In this document: positions 42,921 to 52,561 of the stretch, piece after piece
How the letters are laid out: each line of letters begins with the position of its first letter
How positions within the stretch are numbered: the first letter of the stretch is position 1
Source: Salarchaeum japonicum
Lineage (GTDB): Archaea; Halobacteriota; Halobacteria; Halobacteriales; Halobacteriaceae
NCBI RefSeq assembly: GCF_020614395.1
Contig: NZ_CP085324.1
Coordinates: 248,001-312,000 of the forward strand
Reading direction: 5' to 3'
DNA length: 64,000 nucleotides
Translations under genes and position numbers: made by a program
Notes under the pieces: model-generated
Seen by the model: the letters and a program-made list of their open reading frames with translations, nothing else
Database searches by the model: none
What the model was told of the DNA's origin: nothing

Positions 42921-43143
42921 GCTCACGGGTCACTCGCGTTCCCCGCTCGCTCGTTCAGCGGACACGGAGTGTCCGCTCACGCCTCACTTCGTTCAGCGTT
43001 CGCTCGTTCGGGCAACTCTCCGAGTCGCCCTGCTCGCGGGTCGTTCCTCTCCGCTCGCTACTTCCGGGAAATCGAAGATTTCCCGTCCTACTCACGGGTC
43101 GTTCCTCCCCGCTCGCTCGTTCGGGCAACTCTCCGAGTTGCCC
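42921..43143. repeat. tandem array of four linker-plus-hairpin units
   Basis: Four units of 53-58 bp. Each has a conserved linker ending in GCTCGCTCGTTC or close to it, then a 9-bp stem with a 3-nt loop: AGCGGACAC-GGA-GTGTCCGCT (42957-42977), GGGCAACTC-TCC-GAGTCGCCC (43010-43030, one mismatch), CGGGAAATC-GAA-GATTTCCCG (43065-43085) and GGGCAACTC-TCC-GAGTTGCCC (43123-43143). The last ends 2 bases from the argS stop. The remaining 42810-42920 shows only the prf1 promoter. The array fills the 336-bp gap between prf1 and argS. Confidence 0.85.
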
Positions 43144-43145
43144 TG

Positions 43146-44897
43146 CTACATCGACTCGGGCGCTTCCACACCCAGGAGGCCGAGGCCGGTGTCGAGGGCT
43201 TCGCGGGCGGCGTTGACGACTGCGAGCCGCGCGTCCCGCACGTCGTCGTCCACGTCGTCGGCGAGGACGGGGCACTCGCGGTAGAACGTGTTGAAGTCGT
43301 CGGCGAGGTCGCGGACGTAGGTCGCTATCTGGTGGGGTTCGAGTTCGTCCGCGCTGCGTTCGACGACGACGGGGAGGCGGGCGACGGACCGCACGAGCTG
43401 GATTTCGGCGTCCTCGGTGAGGAGGCCGGCGTCGATGTCGTCGGGGACGGTCTGGCCGTCGAGAATCCCGCAACTGCGGGCGTGGGCGTACTGGACGTAG
43501 GGCGCGCTCTGCCCCTCGAAGTCGAGGGCGTCGTCCCAGTCGAACGTGATCGACTTCTGCGGCTGTTTCGCGACGATGTCGTAGCGCACCGCGCCGATAC
43601 CGACCTGGCGGCTGATGCGTTCGATGTCGTCCTCGGTGAGGTCGTCCTCGCGGATGCGGTCGTCGAGGCGTTTTTCCACCTCGTCGCGGGCGCGCGAGAC
43701 GGCTTCGTCCAGGAGGTCGTCCATGTCCACGCCGGTGCCGGCGCGCGTGCTCATCGACTCGCCGCCCGGGAGGTTCACCCAGCCGTAGAACAACTCCTGG
43801 AGCTGGTCGGTGTCGTTCCCGAGGATGTCGAGCGCGGCGCGGAGCTTGTTCGCGTGGAGCTCCTGGTCTTCGCCGAGCACGGTGACCGCGCGGTCGAACT
43901 TCTCGAACTTCCACTCGTGGTGCGCCAAGTCCCGGGTCGTGTAGAGGGTCGTGCCGTCCGAGCGCAGGAAGACGAACGACTGCTCGATGTCCCAGTCGTC
44001 GAGGTCGAGTTGCCACGCGCCCTCCTCCTTGTACGCGTACTCGGCGTCCTTCAGGCGTTCCGTGACCTCGTGGGTGGACTCGTCCTGGAGGAATCGAGTC
44101 TCCTTCACGAACTCGTCGAACTCCGCGGGCAACCGCGAGAGCGTGTCCGTCATCCCCTCCAAGACCTGGTCGACGACCTCGCTCACGCGCTCGTACGTCT
44201 CCTCGTCGCCGCTGTCGAGGCCTTCGATGATGTCCGCGATTTCGTCCTCGGCGGCCGCGACCTCGTCCTCGTCGCCGTTTTCGAGGAAGGCGTTCCCCTT
44301 CCGGTAGTACCGGACGAGGTCGTAGTCGGGTTTCTCGCGCTCGGGACTGGGGAGGTCGGACTCGTCGAACGTCTCGTACGCCCACGTGAACACGGCCATC
44401 TGGCGGCCGGCGTCGTTCACGTAGTACTCGCGGGTCACGTCGTTGCCGGCGTAGTCGAGCACGCGCGCCGTCGCGTCCCCGATGATGGGGTTGCGGGCGC
44501 GCCCGACGTGCACGGGTCCGGTCGGGTTCGCGCTCGTGTGCTCCACGACCACGTCGTCGCCGGTGTCGGGGAGGCGGCCGAACTCCGCGGACTGGGTCGC
44601 GGCGAGCGTGTCCGCGTCGTACTGCCGGGTGACCTCGAAGTTCACGTACGGCCCCTGGGCGGTCGCGTCCCCGAGGTAGTCGTAGCCGTCCGTGTCGAGT
44701 TCCGCGACGATGTCGGCGGCGACGCTGGCGGGCGCGGCCCCCACTTCGCTGGCGAGGCGGAACGCGACGCTCGATGCGAGCACGGCGGGCACGTCCTCGG
44801 GGGGTTCTTCGAGGCCGAGGTCGTCGGTCGGGAGGTCGAGGGTCGAGAGCGCCCCGGTGAGGGCGTCTTCGACCTCCGCGCGAAACGCTAGGAACAT
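43146..44897 (-). CDS. argS: arginyl-tRNA synthetase
   Basis: 583 aa. The HIGH-like motif is HVGR (130-133) after [11 protein letters not shown], the KMSKS region is the degenerate GESMSTRAG, and an anticodon-binding domain ends the protein. It charges tRNA-Arg. It starts at ATG 44897. The 3' end runs straight into the hairpin array, so the mRNA tail is highly structured. Confidence 0.96.
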   Translation of the reverse strand: MFLAFRAEVEDALTGALSTLDLPTDDLGLEEPPEDVPAVLASSVAFRLASEVGAAPASVAADIVAELDTDGYDYLGDATAQGPYVNFEVTRQYDADTLAATQSAEFGRLPDTGDDVVVEHTSANPTGPVHVGRARNPIIGDATARVLDYAGNDVTREYYVNDAGRQMAVFTWAYETFDESDLPSPEREKPDYDLVRYYRKGNAFLENGDEDEVAAAEDEIADIIEGLDSGDEETYERVSEVVDQVLEGMTDTLSRLPAEFDEFVKETRFLQDESTHEVTERLKDAEYAYKEEGAWQLDLDDWDIEQSFVFLRSDGTTLYTTRDLAHHEWKFEKFDRAVTVLGEDQELHANKLRAALDILGNDTDQLQELFYGWVNLPGGESMSTRAGTGVDMDDLLDEAVSRARDEVEKRLDDRIREDDLTEDDIERISRQVGIGAVRYDIVAKQPQKSITFDWDDALDFEGQSAPYVQYAHARSCGILDGQTVPDDIDAGLLTEDAEIQLVRSVARLPVVVERSADELEPHQIATYVRDLADDFNTFYRECPVLADDVDDDVRDARLAVVNAAREALDTGLGLLGVEAPESM

Positions 44898-44987
44898 ACG
44901 GATTCGTGGGGTGTCGCCGCCTAAAGGCGTTGTGAGTTACGCGGGCCACCACGCATAACAGGCGTCCGCCGGTAGGCCGTGGATGCC

Positions 44988-45233
44988 ATGTCCGACGACA
45001 CGACTGCCGACGTGACCGACCGCGAACCGGACGTCGAGGACGACGACGGACACGGCGTCACCGTCGACGGCGGCGGTGACGCGGGCGCGTCAGCACCCGA
45101 AGCCACCGAGGACGTGGCCGCCGACCGCCCCGAGGACGCGGAACTCGGGGCGCGAGACGACGTGCGGGAGAACGAGGCCGCGGACGCCGAGAACCCGGAC
45201 AACCACCGGGACGGCGAGCCGTTCGAGTCCTAG
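44988..45233 (+). CDS. 81-aa highly acidic disordered protein
   Basis: About 81 aa from the ATG at 44988 (a GTG at 44979 is in frame). Nearly half of the residues are Asp or Glu, with no hydrophobic core, so it is predicted to be unstructured. Similar acidic peptides occur beside argS in haloarchaea without known function. Existence rests on composition and on the 4-bp stop interlock (CTAG) with the convergent gene. Confidence 0.55.
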   Translation: MSDDTTADVTDREPDVEDDDGHGVTVDGGGDAGASAPEATEDVAADRPEDAELGARDDVRENEAADAENPDNHRDGEPFES

Positions 45234-46138
45234 GCGACCCGTCGCGCCACCCGCCGCGCGTCCGCTTTCTCCGGCGTCTCGAACGCCTCCGGATGCAGGC
45301 ACCACGCGAGCAGTTCGAGCGTGTCCACCAGCCGCGGCCCCGGCCGATTGACGTAGTGGTGGCCGTCCACCGCGAACACCCGGCCTGACTCGACCGCGGC
45401 GAGGTCGCGCCAGCCCTCGCGCTCGCGGAGTTCGTCGAGGTTGTCGAGCGTCTGTTCCATTCCGAACCCGCAGGGCGCGGCGACGAACACCTCCGGGTCG
45501 AACGCGACGACGTCCGCCCAGTCCTCGTACTCGCTGTACGCGCCCGGCGCGGCGAGTCCGTACTCGCCGCCCGCCGTCTCCACGAGTTCGGGCACCCAGT
45601 GGCCCGCTATCATCGGCGGACTCATCCAGTCGCACACGAGCGTCCGCGGGCGCTCGCCGTCCGGCACGCGCTCCGCCACCGCCCGCACGCGCGCTCGGAG
45701 GCGTTCGACCAGTTCGGCCGCGCGCTCGTCCCGGCCGACCGCCGCGCCGATGCGTTCGATGTCGCCGAACACGTCGTCGAGGTGGTGGGGGTCGGTCGTC
45801 ACCACCTCGCAGTCCAGTCCGAGGTCGCTGACGGCGTCCGCGACGAGGACTTCGTCCACCGCGCACACGTCGCAGACGCCCTGCGTCACCACCACGTCCG
45901 GGTCGATGGCTTCGAGCACGTCCCGCCGTATCTCGTACACGTCGCTCGCGCCCTCCAGCTGGTCGTTTATCTCCTCGCTGGACACGTCGGGGTCGATGAG
46001 GAGGCGGTTCGCCGCGGGTTTCTCCGCCGCGTCGGGCGGGTAGTCGCACTCGTGGGAGACCGCGGCGGGCTCGCAGGCGAGCGCGTACAGGATTTCGGTC
46101 GCGGAGGGGAGGAGGGAAACGACGACTGGGTCGCTCAT
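45230..46138 (-). CDS. BtuF-like cobalamin/iron-siderophore binding protein
   Basis: 302 aa, type III periplasmic-binding-protein fold (VVSLLPSATEILYALAC ... VVVTQGVCDVC ... DVVAFDPEVFVAAPCG). It has no signal peptide or lipobox, unlike transporter-associated BtuF, so it is probably cytoplasmic. Haloarchaeal relatives are linked to cobalamin salvage; no BtuCD permease genes are seen nearby. Binding ligand uncertain. Confidence 0.82.
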   Translation of the reverse strand: MSDPVVVSLLPSATEILYALACEPAAVSHECDYPPDAAEKPAANRLLIDPDVSSEEINDQLEGASDVYEIRRDVLEAIDPDVVVTQGVCDVCAVDEVLVADAVSDLGLDCEVVTTDPHHLDDVFGDIERIGAAVGRDERAAELVERLRARVRAVAERVPDGERPRTLVCDWMSPPMIAGHWVPELVETAGGEYGLAAPGAYSEYEDWADVVAFDPEVFVAAPCGFGMEQTLDNLDELREREGWRDLAAVESGRVFAVDGHHYVNRPGPRLVDTLELLAWCLHPEAFETPEKADARRVARRVA

Positions 46139-46175
46139 ACCGGGGGAGACGGACTGCGAGTCCTAAAGCGCTCGC

Positions 46176-46349
46176 CTACTCGCGGTCGAGGTAGCCGTTG
46201 ATGGCGAGCGGAGCGAGGATGCCGACGCCGAACAGCACGGCGGCCGCCGCGAGGTCGGAGTTCGTGGACTCGGTGACGACGTACCAGCCCGTGAGCGCGA
46301 CGACCGCACACGCCGTTATCACCTGGTTCTCGCGGGAGAATTCGACCAT
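46176..46349 (-). CDS. 57-aa small membrane protein
   Basis: 57 aa from the ATG at 46349, with two membrane helices (residues 9-26 and 31-50). Longer in-frame starts extend into the intergenic region and are unlikely. Conserved small haloarchaeal membrane protein; function unknown. Confidence 0.6.
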   Translation of the reverse strand: MVEFSRENQVITACAVVALTGWYVVTESTNSDLAAAAVLFGVGILAPLAINGYLDRE

Positions 46350-46459
46350 ATCGTCCGGACGAACGCCCCGTAGAAGAGCGTTCCCCTCGGTTTCGCGCAG
46401 GGAAACCGCGGCGCGGGGAGCAACGACTACTTGACCCGGGAGCGTGTGCACTCCCGGTA

Positions 46460-47401
46460 ATGAGCGAGTCGGACGGGCCGAAGCAGGTGTCCTCGCCGGA
46501 GTATCACAGCGAGAACCACACCGCGGCCCAGACCTGCGGCTGGACGGCGAACTCGCTGCGCGGCGAGGGCACGTGCTACAAGTACGCGTTCTACGGGATT
46601 CGCTCTCATCGCTGCATCCAGATGACGCCCGTCGTCCGGTGCAACGAGCGCTGCGTGTTCTGCTGGCGCGATCACGCCGGCCACACGTACGAACTGGACG
46701 GCGTGGAGTGGGACGACCCCGAGGCGGTCGTGGACGCCTCCATCCGTCTCCAGAAGAAACTCCTCTCCGGGTTCGGCGGGAACGACGACGTCCCCCGCGA
46801 GCGCTTCGAGGAGGCGATGGATCCCCAGCACGTCGCCATCAGTCTGGACGGCGAACCCACGCTCTACCCGCACCTCCCCGAACTCGTGGAGGCGTTCCAC
46901 GACCGCGGGCTGACGACGTTCCTCGTGTCGAACGGCACGCGGCCGGACGTGCTCCGGGAGTGCGAGCCGACCCAGTTGTACGTCTCGGTGGACGCGCCGG
47001 AGCGCGCGACGTTCGAGGACGTGGTGGGCGCGATGGAGGCGGACGCGTGGGAGAAACTGGTCGAGACGCTGGACGTGCTGGCCGGGAAGGACTGCCGGAC
47101 GACGCTGCGGACGACGCTCGTGAACGGCGAGAACATGCAGAACCCGGACTGGTACGCCGGCCTCTACGGGCGCGCCGACCCGGACTTCGTGGAGTTGAAG
47201 GCGTACATGCACGTCGGGCACTCGCGGGGCCGCCTCGACCGGTCGGCGATGCCGCGCCACGAGGACGTGCTCGACTTCGCGCGCGAGGTGCAGTCCCACC
47301 TGCCCGAGCACTCCGTGCTCAAAGACCAGGAGCAGTCGTCGGTGGCGTTGCTGGCGCGCGAGGAGGACACGTGGGTGGAGTCGCTGAAACACCCCTCGTA
47401 G
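46460..47401 (+). CDS. twy1: 4-demethylwyosine synthase TYW1
   Basis: 313 aa radical SAM enzyme. The SAM cluster is C61, C65, C68 (CNERCVFCW); a second [4Fe-4S] cluster is expected on C26, C39 and C52, the same residues as in studied archaeal TYW1. It forms the tricyclic base at position 37 of tRNA-Phe from pyruvate, part of wyosine synthesis. The flavodoxin domain of eukaryotic TYW1 is absent, as usual in archaea. A TACTTG-like element lies 29 nt upstream. Confidence 0.95.
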   Translation: MSESDGPKQVSSPEYHSENHTAAQTCGWTANSLRGEGTCYKYAFYGIRSHRCIQMTPVVRCNERCVFCWRDHAGHTYELDGVEWDDPEAVVDASIRLQKKLLSGFGGNDDVPRERFEEAMDPQHVAISLDGEPTLYPHLPELVEAFHDRGLTTFLVSNGTRPDVLRECEPTQLYVSVDAPERATFEDVVGAMEADAWEKLVETLDVLAGKDCRTTLRTTLVNGENMQNPDWYAGLYGRADPDFVELKAYMHVGHSRGRLDRSAMPRHEDVLDFAREVQSHLPEHSVLKDQEQSSVALLAREEDTWVESLKHPS

Positions 47402-47463
47402 GCCGTAGCAAAATTGAGAGGCTTCCCAAAACCATTATAGCCTGCGGCGGGTTAGTGAACTCC

Positions 47464-48165
47464 ATGTCGAACACCACGCGGACGGCGGTCGGCTCCGACG
47501 AGCTGGCCGTCCTCAAACTCCTCGCCCTGGACGGCGCGCGCCGCGGCGAGGTGAAGGTGTCCTGCGCGAACCTCGCCGACCGGCTCGACGCCTCCAGCCA
47601 GACCGCGTCCCGCCGCCTCCAGTCCCTCGACGAGGGCGGTCTCGTCGACCGCGACCTCGTCAGCGACGGCCAGTGGGTGCAGGTCACCGCGGACGGCGAA
47701 CGCCTCCTCGAAAGCGAGTACGAGGACTACCGCCGCATCTTCGAGGAGTCGAACGACCTCTCCCTCACCGGCACCGTCACCGGCGGGATGGGCGAGGGCC
47801 GCCACTACATCAGCCTCCCGGGCTACAAGCGCCAGTTCGCGGAGAAACTCGGCTACGAGCCGTTCCCGGGCACGCTCAACGTCTCGCTCTCCGCGCAGAG
47901 CCGCCGGGAACGCGCCGCGATGGAGGCGCTCGACGGCGTCCCCATCGACTCCTGGGAGGACGACGAGCGCACGTACGGGAGCGCGACCTGCTACCCGAGC
48001 GCGCTCGAAGCCGACTCCGGCACGTACGAACCCGTCCACGTCATCGTCCCCGACCGCACCCACCACGACGAAGACCAGCTCGAACTCATCGCGCCCGACC
48101 GACTCCGCGACGAACTCGGCCTCGACGACGGCGACGACGTGGTCGTGCACGTGGAGGGCGAGTGA
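47464..48165 (+). CDS. rbkR: CTP-dependent riboflavin kinase with N-terminal HTH (RbkR)
   Basis: 233 aa. Residues about 1-85 are a winged helix ([23 protein letters not shown]) and 100-233 a CTP-dependent riboflavin kinase ([29 protein letters not shown]). This fusion, RbkR, both makes FMN and represses riboflavin genes in archaea. TATA CATTATAG (about 47433-47440) is 27 nt upstream. It precedes ribB with TGATG overlap, so it likely controls its own operon. Confidence 0.93.
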   Translation: MSNTTRTAVGSDELAVLKLLALDGARRGEVKVSCANLADRLDASSQTASRRLQSLDEGGLVDRDLVSDGQWVQVTADGERLLESEYEDYRRIFEESNDLSLTGTVTGGMGEGRHYISLPGYKRQFAEKLGYEPFPGTLNVSLSAQSRRERAAMEALDGVPIDSWEDDERTYGSATCYPSALEADSGTYEPVHVIVPDRTHHDEDQLELIAPDRLRDELGLDDGDDVVVHVEGE

Positions 48166-48818
48166 TGCCCGCGCTCGACACCTCCGTGGACGCCGCCATC
48201 GACGCGTTCCGCGACGGCCAGCCCGTCCTCGTCCACGACTTCGCCGACCGCGAGGGCGAAGTAGACCTCGTCTACCCCGCGACCGCCGTCACGCCCGCGG
48301 ACGTGGCGCGGATGCGCACCGACGCAGGCGGCCTCATCTGCGTCGCGCTCTCCCACGAGGCCGCGGCCGCGTTCGACCTCCCCTTCCTCGTGGAGGAACT
48401 CGACCACCCCGCCGCGGACGGCGGCGACCTCGGATACGACTCCCGGTCGTCCTTCTCCCTGCCCGTGAACCACCGCGACACCTACACCGGCATCACGGAC
48501 GACGACCGCGCGCGCACCATCACCGAACTCGGGCACGCCGCCGCCGACCCCGACGGCACGGACTTCGCCGCGGAGTTCCGCGCACCCGGCCACGTCCACG
48601 TCCTCCGCGCCGCGCCGTCGCTCGCCCACCGGACGGGCCACACCGAACTCGGCGTCGCGCTCGCCGCCGCCGCCGACCGCGAACCCGCCGCCGTCGTCTG
48701 CGAGATGCTGGACGCCGAAACCGGGGGCGCGCGCTCCGTCGCGGACGCTCGCGCGTACGCCGACCGCCACGACCTCGCCTTCGTGGAGGGCGCGGCGCTC
48801 GTGGACGAACTCGCCTGA
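48165..48818 (+). CDS. ribB: 3,4-dihydroxy-2-butanone 4-phosphate synthase
   Basis: 217 aa. Motifs DFADREGEVDLVYPA (acidic metal-binding loop), AGGLICVALS and HVHVLRA with RTGHTELGVALA match RibB. It makes the four-carbon precursor of riboflavin from ribulose 5-phosphate. Start ATG at 48165 shares a base with the rbkR stop, so the two are coupled. No GTP cyclohydrolase is fused. Confidence 0.94.
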   Translation: MPALDTSVDAAIDAFRDGQPVLVHDFADREGEVDLVYPATAVTPADVARMRTDAGGLICVALSHEAAAAFDLPFLVEELDHPAADGGDLGYDSRSSFSLPVNHRDTYTGITDDDRARTITELGHAAADPDGTDFAAEFRAPGHVHVLRAAPSLAHRTGHTELGVALAAAADREPAAVVCEMLDAETGGARSVADARAYADRHDLAFVEGAALVDELA

Positions 48819-48888
48819 CCCCGCCGCTCGCGGCCGTCCGGGTGCCGAACTGACAACCTCTATTACGGGGGCTTTCGATTTCTCGGGT

Positions 48889-49824
48889 ATGGCTGGCTTC
48901 GACGAGATGGAAGGCTCCGGTACCATCTGGATGAACGGCGAGTTCGTGGACTGGGACGACGCCCAGATTCACGTGCTCACGCACGGCCTCCACTACGGCA
49001 CGGGCATCTTCGAGGGCGTTCGCGCCTACGACACCGACGAGGGCACGGCTATCTTCCGCTGGGAGGAACACCTCGACCGCTTCTTCGCGTCCGCGAAGCC
49101 CTACGACATGGACATCGACTTCACGCGCGAGGAACTCACCGAGGCGACGCTCGAACTCCTCGACCGCAACGACCTCGAATCCGCCTACATTCGGCCGCTC
49201 GCCTACTACGGCTACGATTCGCTGGGCGTCAGTCCGAAGGACTGCCCGACGGACGTGGCGCTCGCGGCGTGGCCGTGGGGCGCGTACCTCGGCGAGGACG
49301 CGCTCGAAAACGGCATCGAGGTCATGGTGTCCTCGTGGCGCAAGCACGCGTCCAGTCAGGTTCCGACGAACGCCAAGACCACGGGATTGTACGTGAACAG
49401 CCTGCTCGCGGGCGAGGAGGCGCGCCGGAACGGCTACGCGGAAGCCATCGTCCTGAACAAGGAGGGGAACGTCGCGGAAGGCCCCGGCGAGAACATCTTC
49501 CTGGTGCGGGACGGCGAGATTTTCACGCCCGGCCTCAGCGAGTCCATCCTCGACGGCATCACCCGGAACACCGTCATCGAACTCGCGGAGGAGCGCGGCT
49601 ACGAGGTTCACGACAACGTCTCCATCTCGCGGGGCGAACTCAACACCGCCGACGAACTGTTCTTCACCGGGAGCGCCGCGGAAGTCACGCCCATCCGTCA
49701 GGTGGACAACGTCACCATCGGCGAGGGCACGCGCGGCCCCGTCACCGAAGAACTCCAGACCGCCTTCTTCGACCTCGTCGAACGGAAGACCGACGACCAC
49801 GACGAGTGGTTCACGTACGTCTAA
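48889..49824 (+). CDS. ilvE: branched-chain amino acid aminotransferase
   Basis: 311 aa, fold-type IV PLP enzyme. Catalytic Lys163 in TNAKTTGLYVNS, GTGIFEGVRAY near residue 37, and EGPGENIF. Converts branched-chain keto acids to Val, Leu and Ile using glutamate. TATA-like TATTACG lies 27 nt before the ATG. Interlocked stop with DUF502 gene. Confidence 0.94.
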   Translation: MAGFDEMEGSGTIWMNGEFVDWDDAQIHVLTHGLHYGTGIFEGVRAYDTDEGTAIFRWEEHLDRFFASAKPYDMDIDFTREELTEATLELLDRNDLESAYIRPLAYYGYDSLGVSPKDCPTDVALAAWPWGAYLGEDALENGIEVMVSSWRKHASSQVPTNAKTTGLYVNSLLAGEEARRNGYAEAIVLNKEGNVAEGPGENIFLVRDGEIFTPGLSESILDGITRNTVIELAEERGYEVHDNVSISRGELNTADELFFTGSAAEVTPIRQVDNVTIGEGTRGPVTEELQTAFFDLVERKTDDHDEWFTYV

Positions 49825-50402
49825 TCGACTAGTTCTTCCACGTCGTCGTCGTGCGCTTCCCCGAACCCGGCGGAGAGCACGCGCGTCAGGGCGTCCTCGG
49901 TGGACTCGTCGAGTTCCTGGATGTCCTCGGGTTCCGCCTCGACGACGAACCCCGTGGTGATGTTGGGGCTGGTGGGGATGAAGACGATTTCGCGGCCGTC
50001 GTCGGTGCTCTTCCCGGTCTTGAACGCGGTCATGCGGAGGCCGTCCCAGGTCTCGACCTTCACGGGTTTCTGGAACTCGCCCGTGCCGCCGGAGAGCACG
50101 GTTTCGACGCCCATCTTGGAGGCGTTGTAGACGACGCGCAGGCCGGGGAGGCGGTTGATGGTGTCGTCGATGTAGCCCTCGGCGACGCTCCCGACCGCGG
50201 TTCGCATCAGGTAGCCAACGGCGAACACGAGGCCGACGAACACGACGACGGCGAGCGCGACCCGGAGCGCGGGCGGGTCGATAGCGCCGAGCAGGCCGAA
50301 GTTCGCTATCTGCGAGTAGATCCAGTACACCACGAACAGCGTCAGGAGAAGGGGGACCAGTACGACGAGGCCGCTCGCGGCGTCCCGTTTCCACGTTGCC
50401 AT
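49821..50402 (-). CDS. DUF502 membrane protein
   Basis: 193 aa. Two membrane helices (about residues 9-28 and 44-66) followed by a soluble domain with GLRMTAFKTG, FIPTSPNITTGF and acidic tail. This is the DUF502 family found across bacteria, archaea and plants (the plant member is linked to membrane trafficking/ COV1). No enzymatic role is known. Confidence 0.9.
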   Translation of the reverse strand: MATWKRDAASGLVVLVPLLLTLFVVYWIYSQIANFGLLGAIDPPALRVALAVVVFVGLVFAVGYLMRTAVGSVAEGYIDDTINRLPGLRVVYNASKMGVETVLSGGTGEFQKPVKVETWDGLRMTAFKTGKSTDDGREIVFIPTSPNITTGFVVEAEPEDIQELDESTEDALTRVLSAGFGEAHDDDVEELVD

Positions 50403-50440
50403 CGCCCGAACAAACAGGACGAGCGACTATCAGCCTTCTC

Positions 50441-51277
50441 CTACCGGCCCAGGACGGCGCGCAGCGCGAACAGGAGGTTCTCCTTGCGCTCCATCGCGCG
50501 CCGGTAGAAGTAGGAGAACCACTTCCCGCCGTACGGGACGTACTGGTAGACCTCGTAGTCGTCGGCGAGGTCGAACTGAGCGTCCTCCCGCACGCCCATC
50601 AGCATCTGGAGTTCGAACTCGGTGCCGTGCTCCTCGTGGAGGTCGGTCGCGTAGTCTATCATCGCGGGGTCGTGGCTGCCGACCGCGATACCGCCCTCGA
50701 AGTGCTCGAACATGTAGTCGAGGTACTCGCGGTACGCCTCGTTCACGCGCTCTTTTTTCTTGTACGCGAGTTCTCGGGGTTCGTCGTACGCGCCCTTCAC
50801 GAGCCGCACCTTCCCCGGGAGCGGCGCGAGGCGTTCGAGGTCGTCGCGCGTGCGCTTGAGGTTCGCCTGCACGCAGACGCCGACGCCGCCGTCGTACTCG
50901 GTCGCGAGGCGCTCGTAGGCGTCGAGCGTCACGTCCGTCGTCTCGTGGTCTTCCATGTCTATCCAGCAGAACACGCCGTGCTCGTCGGCCGCCGACGCGA
51001 TGCGCTCGATGTTCTCCTCGAACACCGCGTCCTCGACGCCGAGACCGATTTGGGAGGGCTTCACGCTGATGCAGGCGTCCACGTCGCTGTGCGCGATGTC
51101 CGCCACGAGGTCGACGTAGGCGTCCGCGTCCGCGTCCGCCGGCCCGCGGTCGTGGTAGTGCTCGCCGAGCAGGTTCACGATGGCGTTCACGCCGCCGTCG
51201 TTCAGCTCCGCGACGTGGTCGAGGGCTTCCGCCGGCGTCTCACCCGCGACGAACCGGCTCGCGATGGGTGGAATCAT
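50441..51277 (-). CDS. proline dehydrogenase
   Basis: 278 aa. TIM-barrel PutA-type proline dehydrogenase: SVKPSQIGL, FCWIDMED, VCVQANLKRT, KVRLVKGAYDEP and the C-terminal YRRAMERKEN. Binds FAD and oxidises proline to pyrroline-5-carboxylate, feeding electrons to quinone. Length matches monofunctional haloarchaeal enzymes; no P5C dehydrogenase domain is fused. Confidence 0.93.
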   Translation of the reverse strand: MIPPIASRFVAGETPAEALDHVAELNDGGVNAIVNLLGEHYHDRGPADADADAYVDLVADIAHSDVDACISVKPSQIGLGVEDAVFEENIERIASAADEHGVFCWIDMEDHETTDVTLDAYERLATEYDGGVGVCVQANLKRTRDDLERLAPLPGKVRLVKGAYDEPRELAYKKKERVNEAYREYLDYMFEHFEGGIAVGSHDPAMIDYATDLHEEHGTEFELQMLMGVREDAQFDLADDYEVYQYVPYGGKWFSYFYRRAMERKENLLFALRAVLGR

Positions 51278-51328
51278 ACCCCAAGATTTGCCGGTGACCG
51301 GCTTAACTTCCCTGCTCTCGACCCCGGC

Positions 51329-51337
51329 CGTTTATGG
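51329..51337 (+). promoter_or_regulatory. TATA box of carS
   Basis: CGTTTATGG about 28 nt before the GTG at 51361. It contains the alternative ATG at 51334, which argues against that start. Confidence 0.55.
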
Positions 51338-51360
51338 CTCGCGCGCGCCGAGACTGGCGT

Positions 51361-51906
51361 GTGAGTCTCTACGCGACGGTCGTGACCGCGATGTGGGTGA
51401 TGCTGCCCGCGTACGTCCCGAACAACGCCGCCGTGCTCGCGGGCGGCGGCGCGCCCATCGACGGCGGCCGCACCCTGAACGGGAAACGCGTCCTCGGCGA
51501 CGGAAAGACGTACCGCGGCACCCTGTTCGGCGTCCTCGCCGGGTTCGCCGTCGCCGCCGCGCTCGACGTCCTCCAGCTCGACGCTACCGGCCTCCTCGGC
51601 GTCTCCGTCCCCTGGTTCCCCTTCGAAGCCATGGTCGCGCTCCCCGCGGGCGCGATGCTCGGCGACATCCTCGCCTCGTTCGTCAAGCGCCGCACCGGCC
51701 GCGAACGCGGCGCGTCCTTCCCCCTCCTCGACCAGCTCGACTTCGTCGTCGTCGCCCTCGCCCTCACCGCCCTCGTCGACCCCGCGTGGTTCGGCCGCTA
51801 CTTCACGCTCGACGTGCTCCTCGCCATCCTCGTCCTCACCCCCCTCCTCCACCTCGCCACCAACGGCATCGCCTACCAGCTCGGATTGAAGGACGAACCC
51901 TGGTAG
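51361..51906 (+). CDS. carS: CDP-archaeol synthase
   Basis: 181 aa from the GTG at 51361. Several membrane helices and the family signature [18 protein letters not shown], then [13 protein letters not shown], are those of CDP-2,3-bis-(O-geranylgeranyl)-sn-glycerol synthase, which activates the archaeal lipid core with CTP. The TATA box sets the start. 49 bp upstream of pyrE on the same strand. Confidence 0.93.
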   Translation: MSLYATVVTAMWVMLPAYVPNNAAVLAGGGAPIDGGRTLNGKRVLGDGKTYRGTLFGVLAGFAVAAALDVLQLDATGLLGVSVPWFPFEAMVALPAGAMLGDILASFVKRRTGRERGASFPLLDQLDFVVVALALTALVDPAWFGRYFTLDVLLAILVLTPLLHLATNGIAYQLGLKDEPW

Positions 51907-51955
51907 TGCGGGCAACGCGAACCGTTTTTCACCCGTCCTCTCGACGTTCTCCGTA

Positions 51956-52483
51956 ATGGCGAACGACGACCTCATTCGGGCGTTGCGGGACGCCGACTCG
52001 GTGCAGTTCGGGGAGTTCGAGCTGTCGCACGGCGGCACCTCGGAGTACTACGTGGACAAGTACCTGTTCGAGACCGACCCGGGGTGTCTGCGGCTCATCG
52101 CGCGGGAGTTCGCGAGCCTCGTCGAGGACGAGAAACTGGGCGGGGTCGCGCTCGGCGGCGTGCCGCTGGCGGCGGTGACGAGCGTGGAGACGGACAACCC
52201 GTACGTCATCGCGCGCAAGCAGGCGAAGGAGTACGGCACCGGGAACCGCATCGAGGGCCGGCTCTCGGAGGGCGAGGAGGTCGTGATTGTGGAGGACATC
52301 GCGACGACGGGGCAGTCGGCGCTCGACGCCGCCCAGGCCCTCCGCGAGGCGGGTGCGGAAGTGAACCGCGTGCTGGTCGTCGTCGACCGCGAGGAGGGCG
52401 GGAGCGAACTGCTCGCGGAGCACGACCTCGAACTCGAAGCGCTGGTGACGGCCGAGGAACTGCTCGCCGACGCCGACCGGTAA
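51956..52483 (+). CDS. pyrE: orotate phosphoribosyltransferase
   Basis: 175 aa. PRPP-binding loop [13 protein letters not shown] (about residues 103-115), N-terminal [16 protein letters not shown] and the flexible loop [16 protein letters not shown]. Converts orotate to OMP in pyrimidine synthesis. Starts at ATG 51956 with the carS gene upstream, so partial cotranscription is possible. Confidence 0.94.
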   Translation: MANDDLIRALRDADSVQFGEFELSHGGTSEYYVDKYLFETDPGCLRLIAREFASLVEDEKLGGVALGGVPLAAVTSVETDNPYVIARKQAKEYGTGNRIEGRLSEGEEVVIVEDIATTGQSALDAAQALREAGAEVNRVLVVVDREEGGSELLAEHDLELEALVTAEELLADADR

Positions 52484-52524
52484 GCGCGCGGACGTGCCGC
52501 TTTCTCCCCTGAACGAATCCGAGT

Positions 52525-52561
52525 TATTCATACTTGTGGAATCGTGAATAGGGGTATGAAT
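52525..52561 (+). promoter_or_regulatory. inverted repeats over the gfcR promoter and start codon
   Basis: ATTCATAC (52526-52533) and GTATGAAT (52554-52561) are perfect inverted repeats 20 bp apart; TATTCA/TGAATA (52525-52530 and 52545-52550) add a second, nested pair. The left arm sits where the TATA box is expected and the right arm contains the ATG at 52556. This fits an autoregulatory operator. Confidence 0.55.

Noticed and set aside
42921-43143. CRISPR-like repeat array
   Set aside because: Only four units, the spacers are conserved and the paired stems vary, and no cas genes are near. This is the reverse of a CRISPR layout.
42845-43216. 123-codon Arg/Ser-rich plus frame
   Set aside because: It is translation of the hairpin array and the argS 3' end, with no domain or promoter support.
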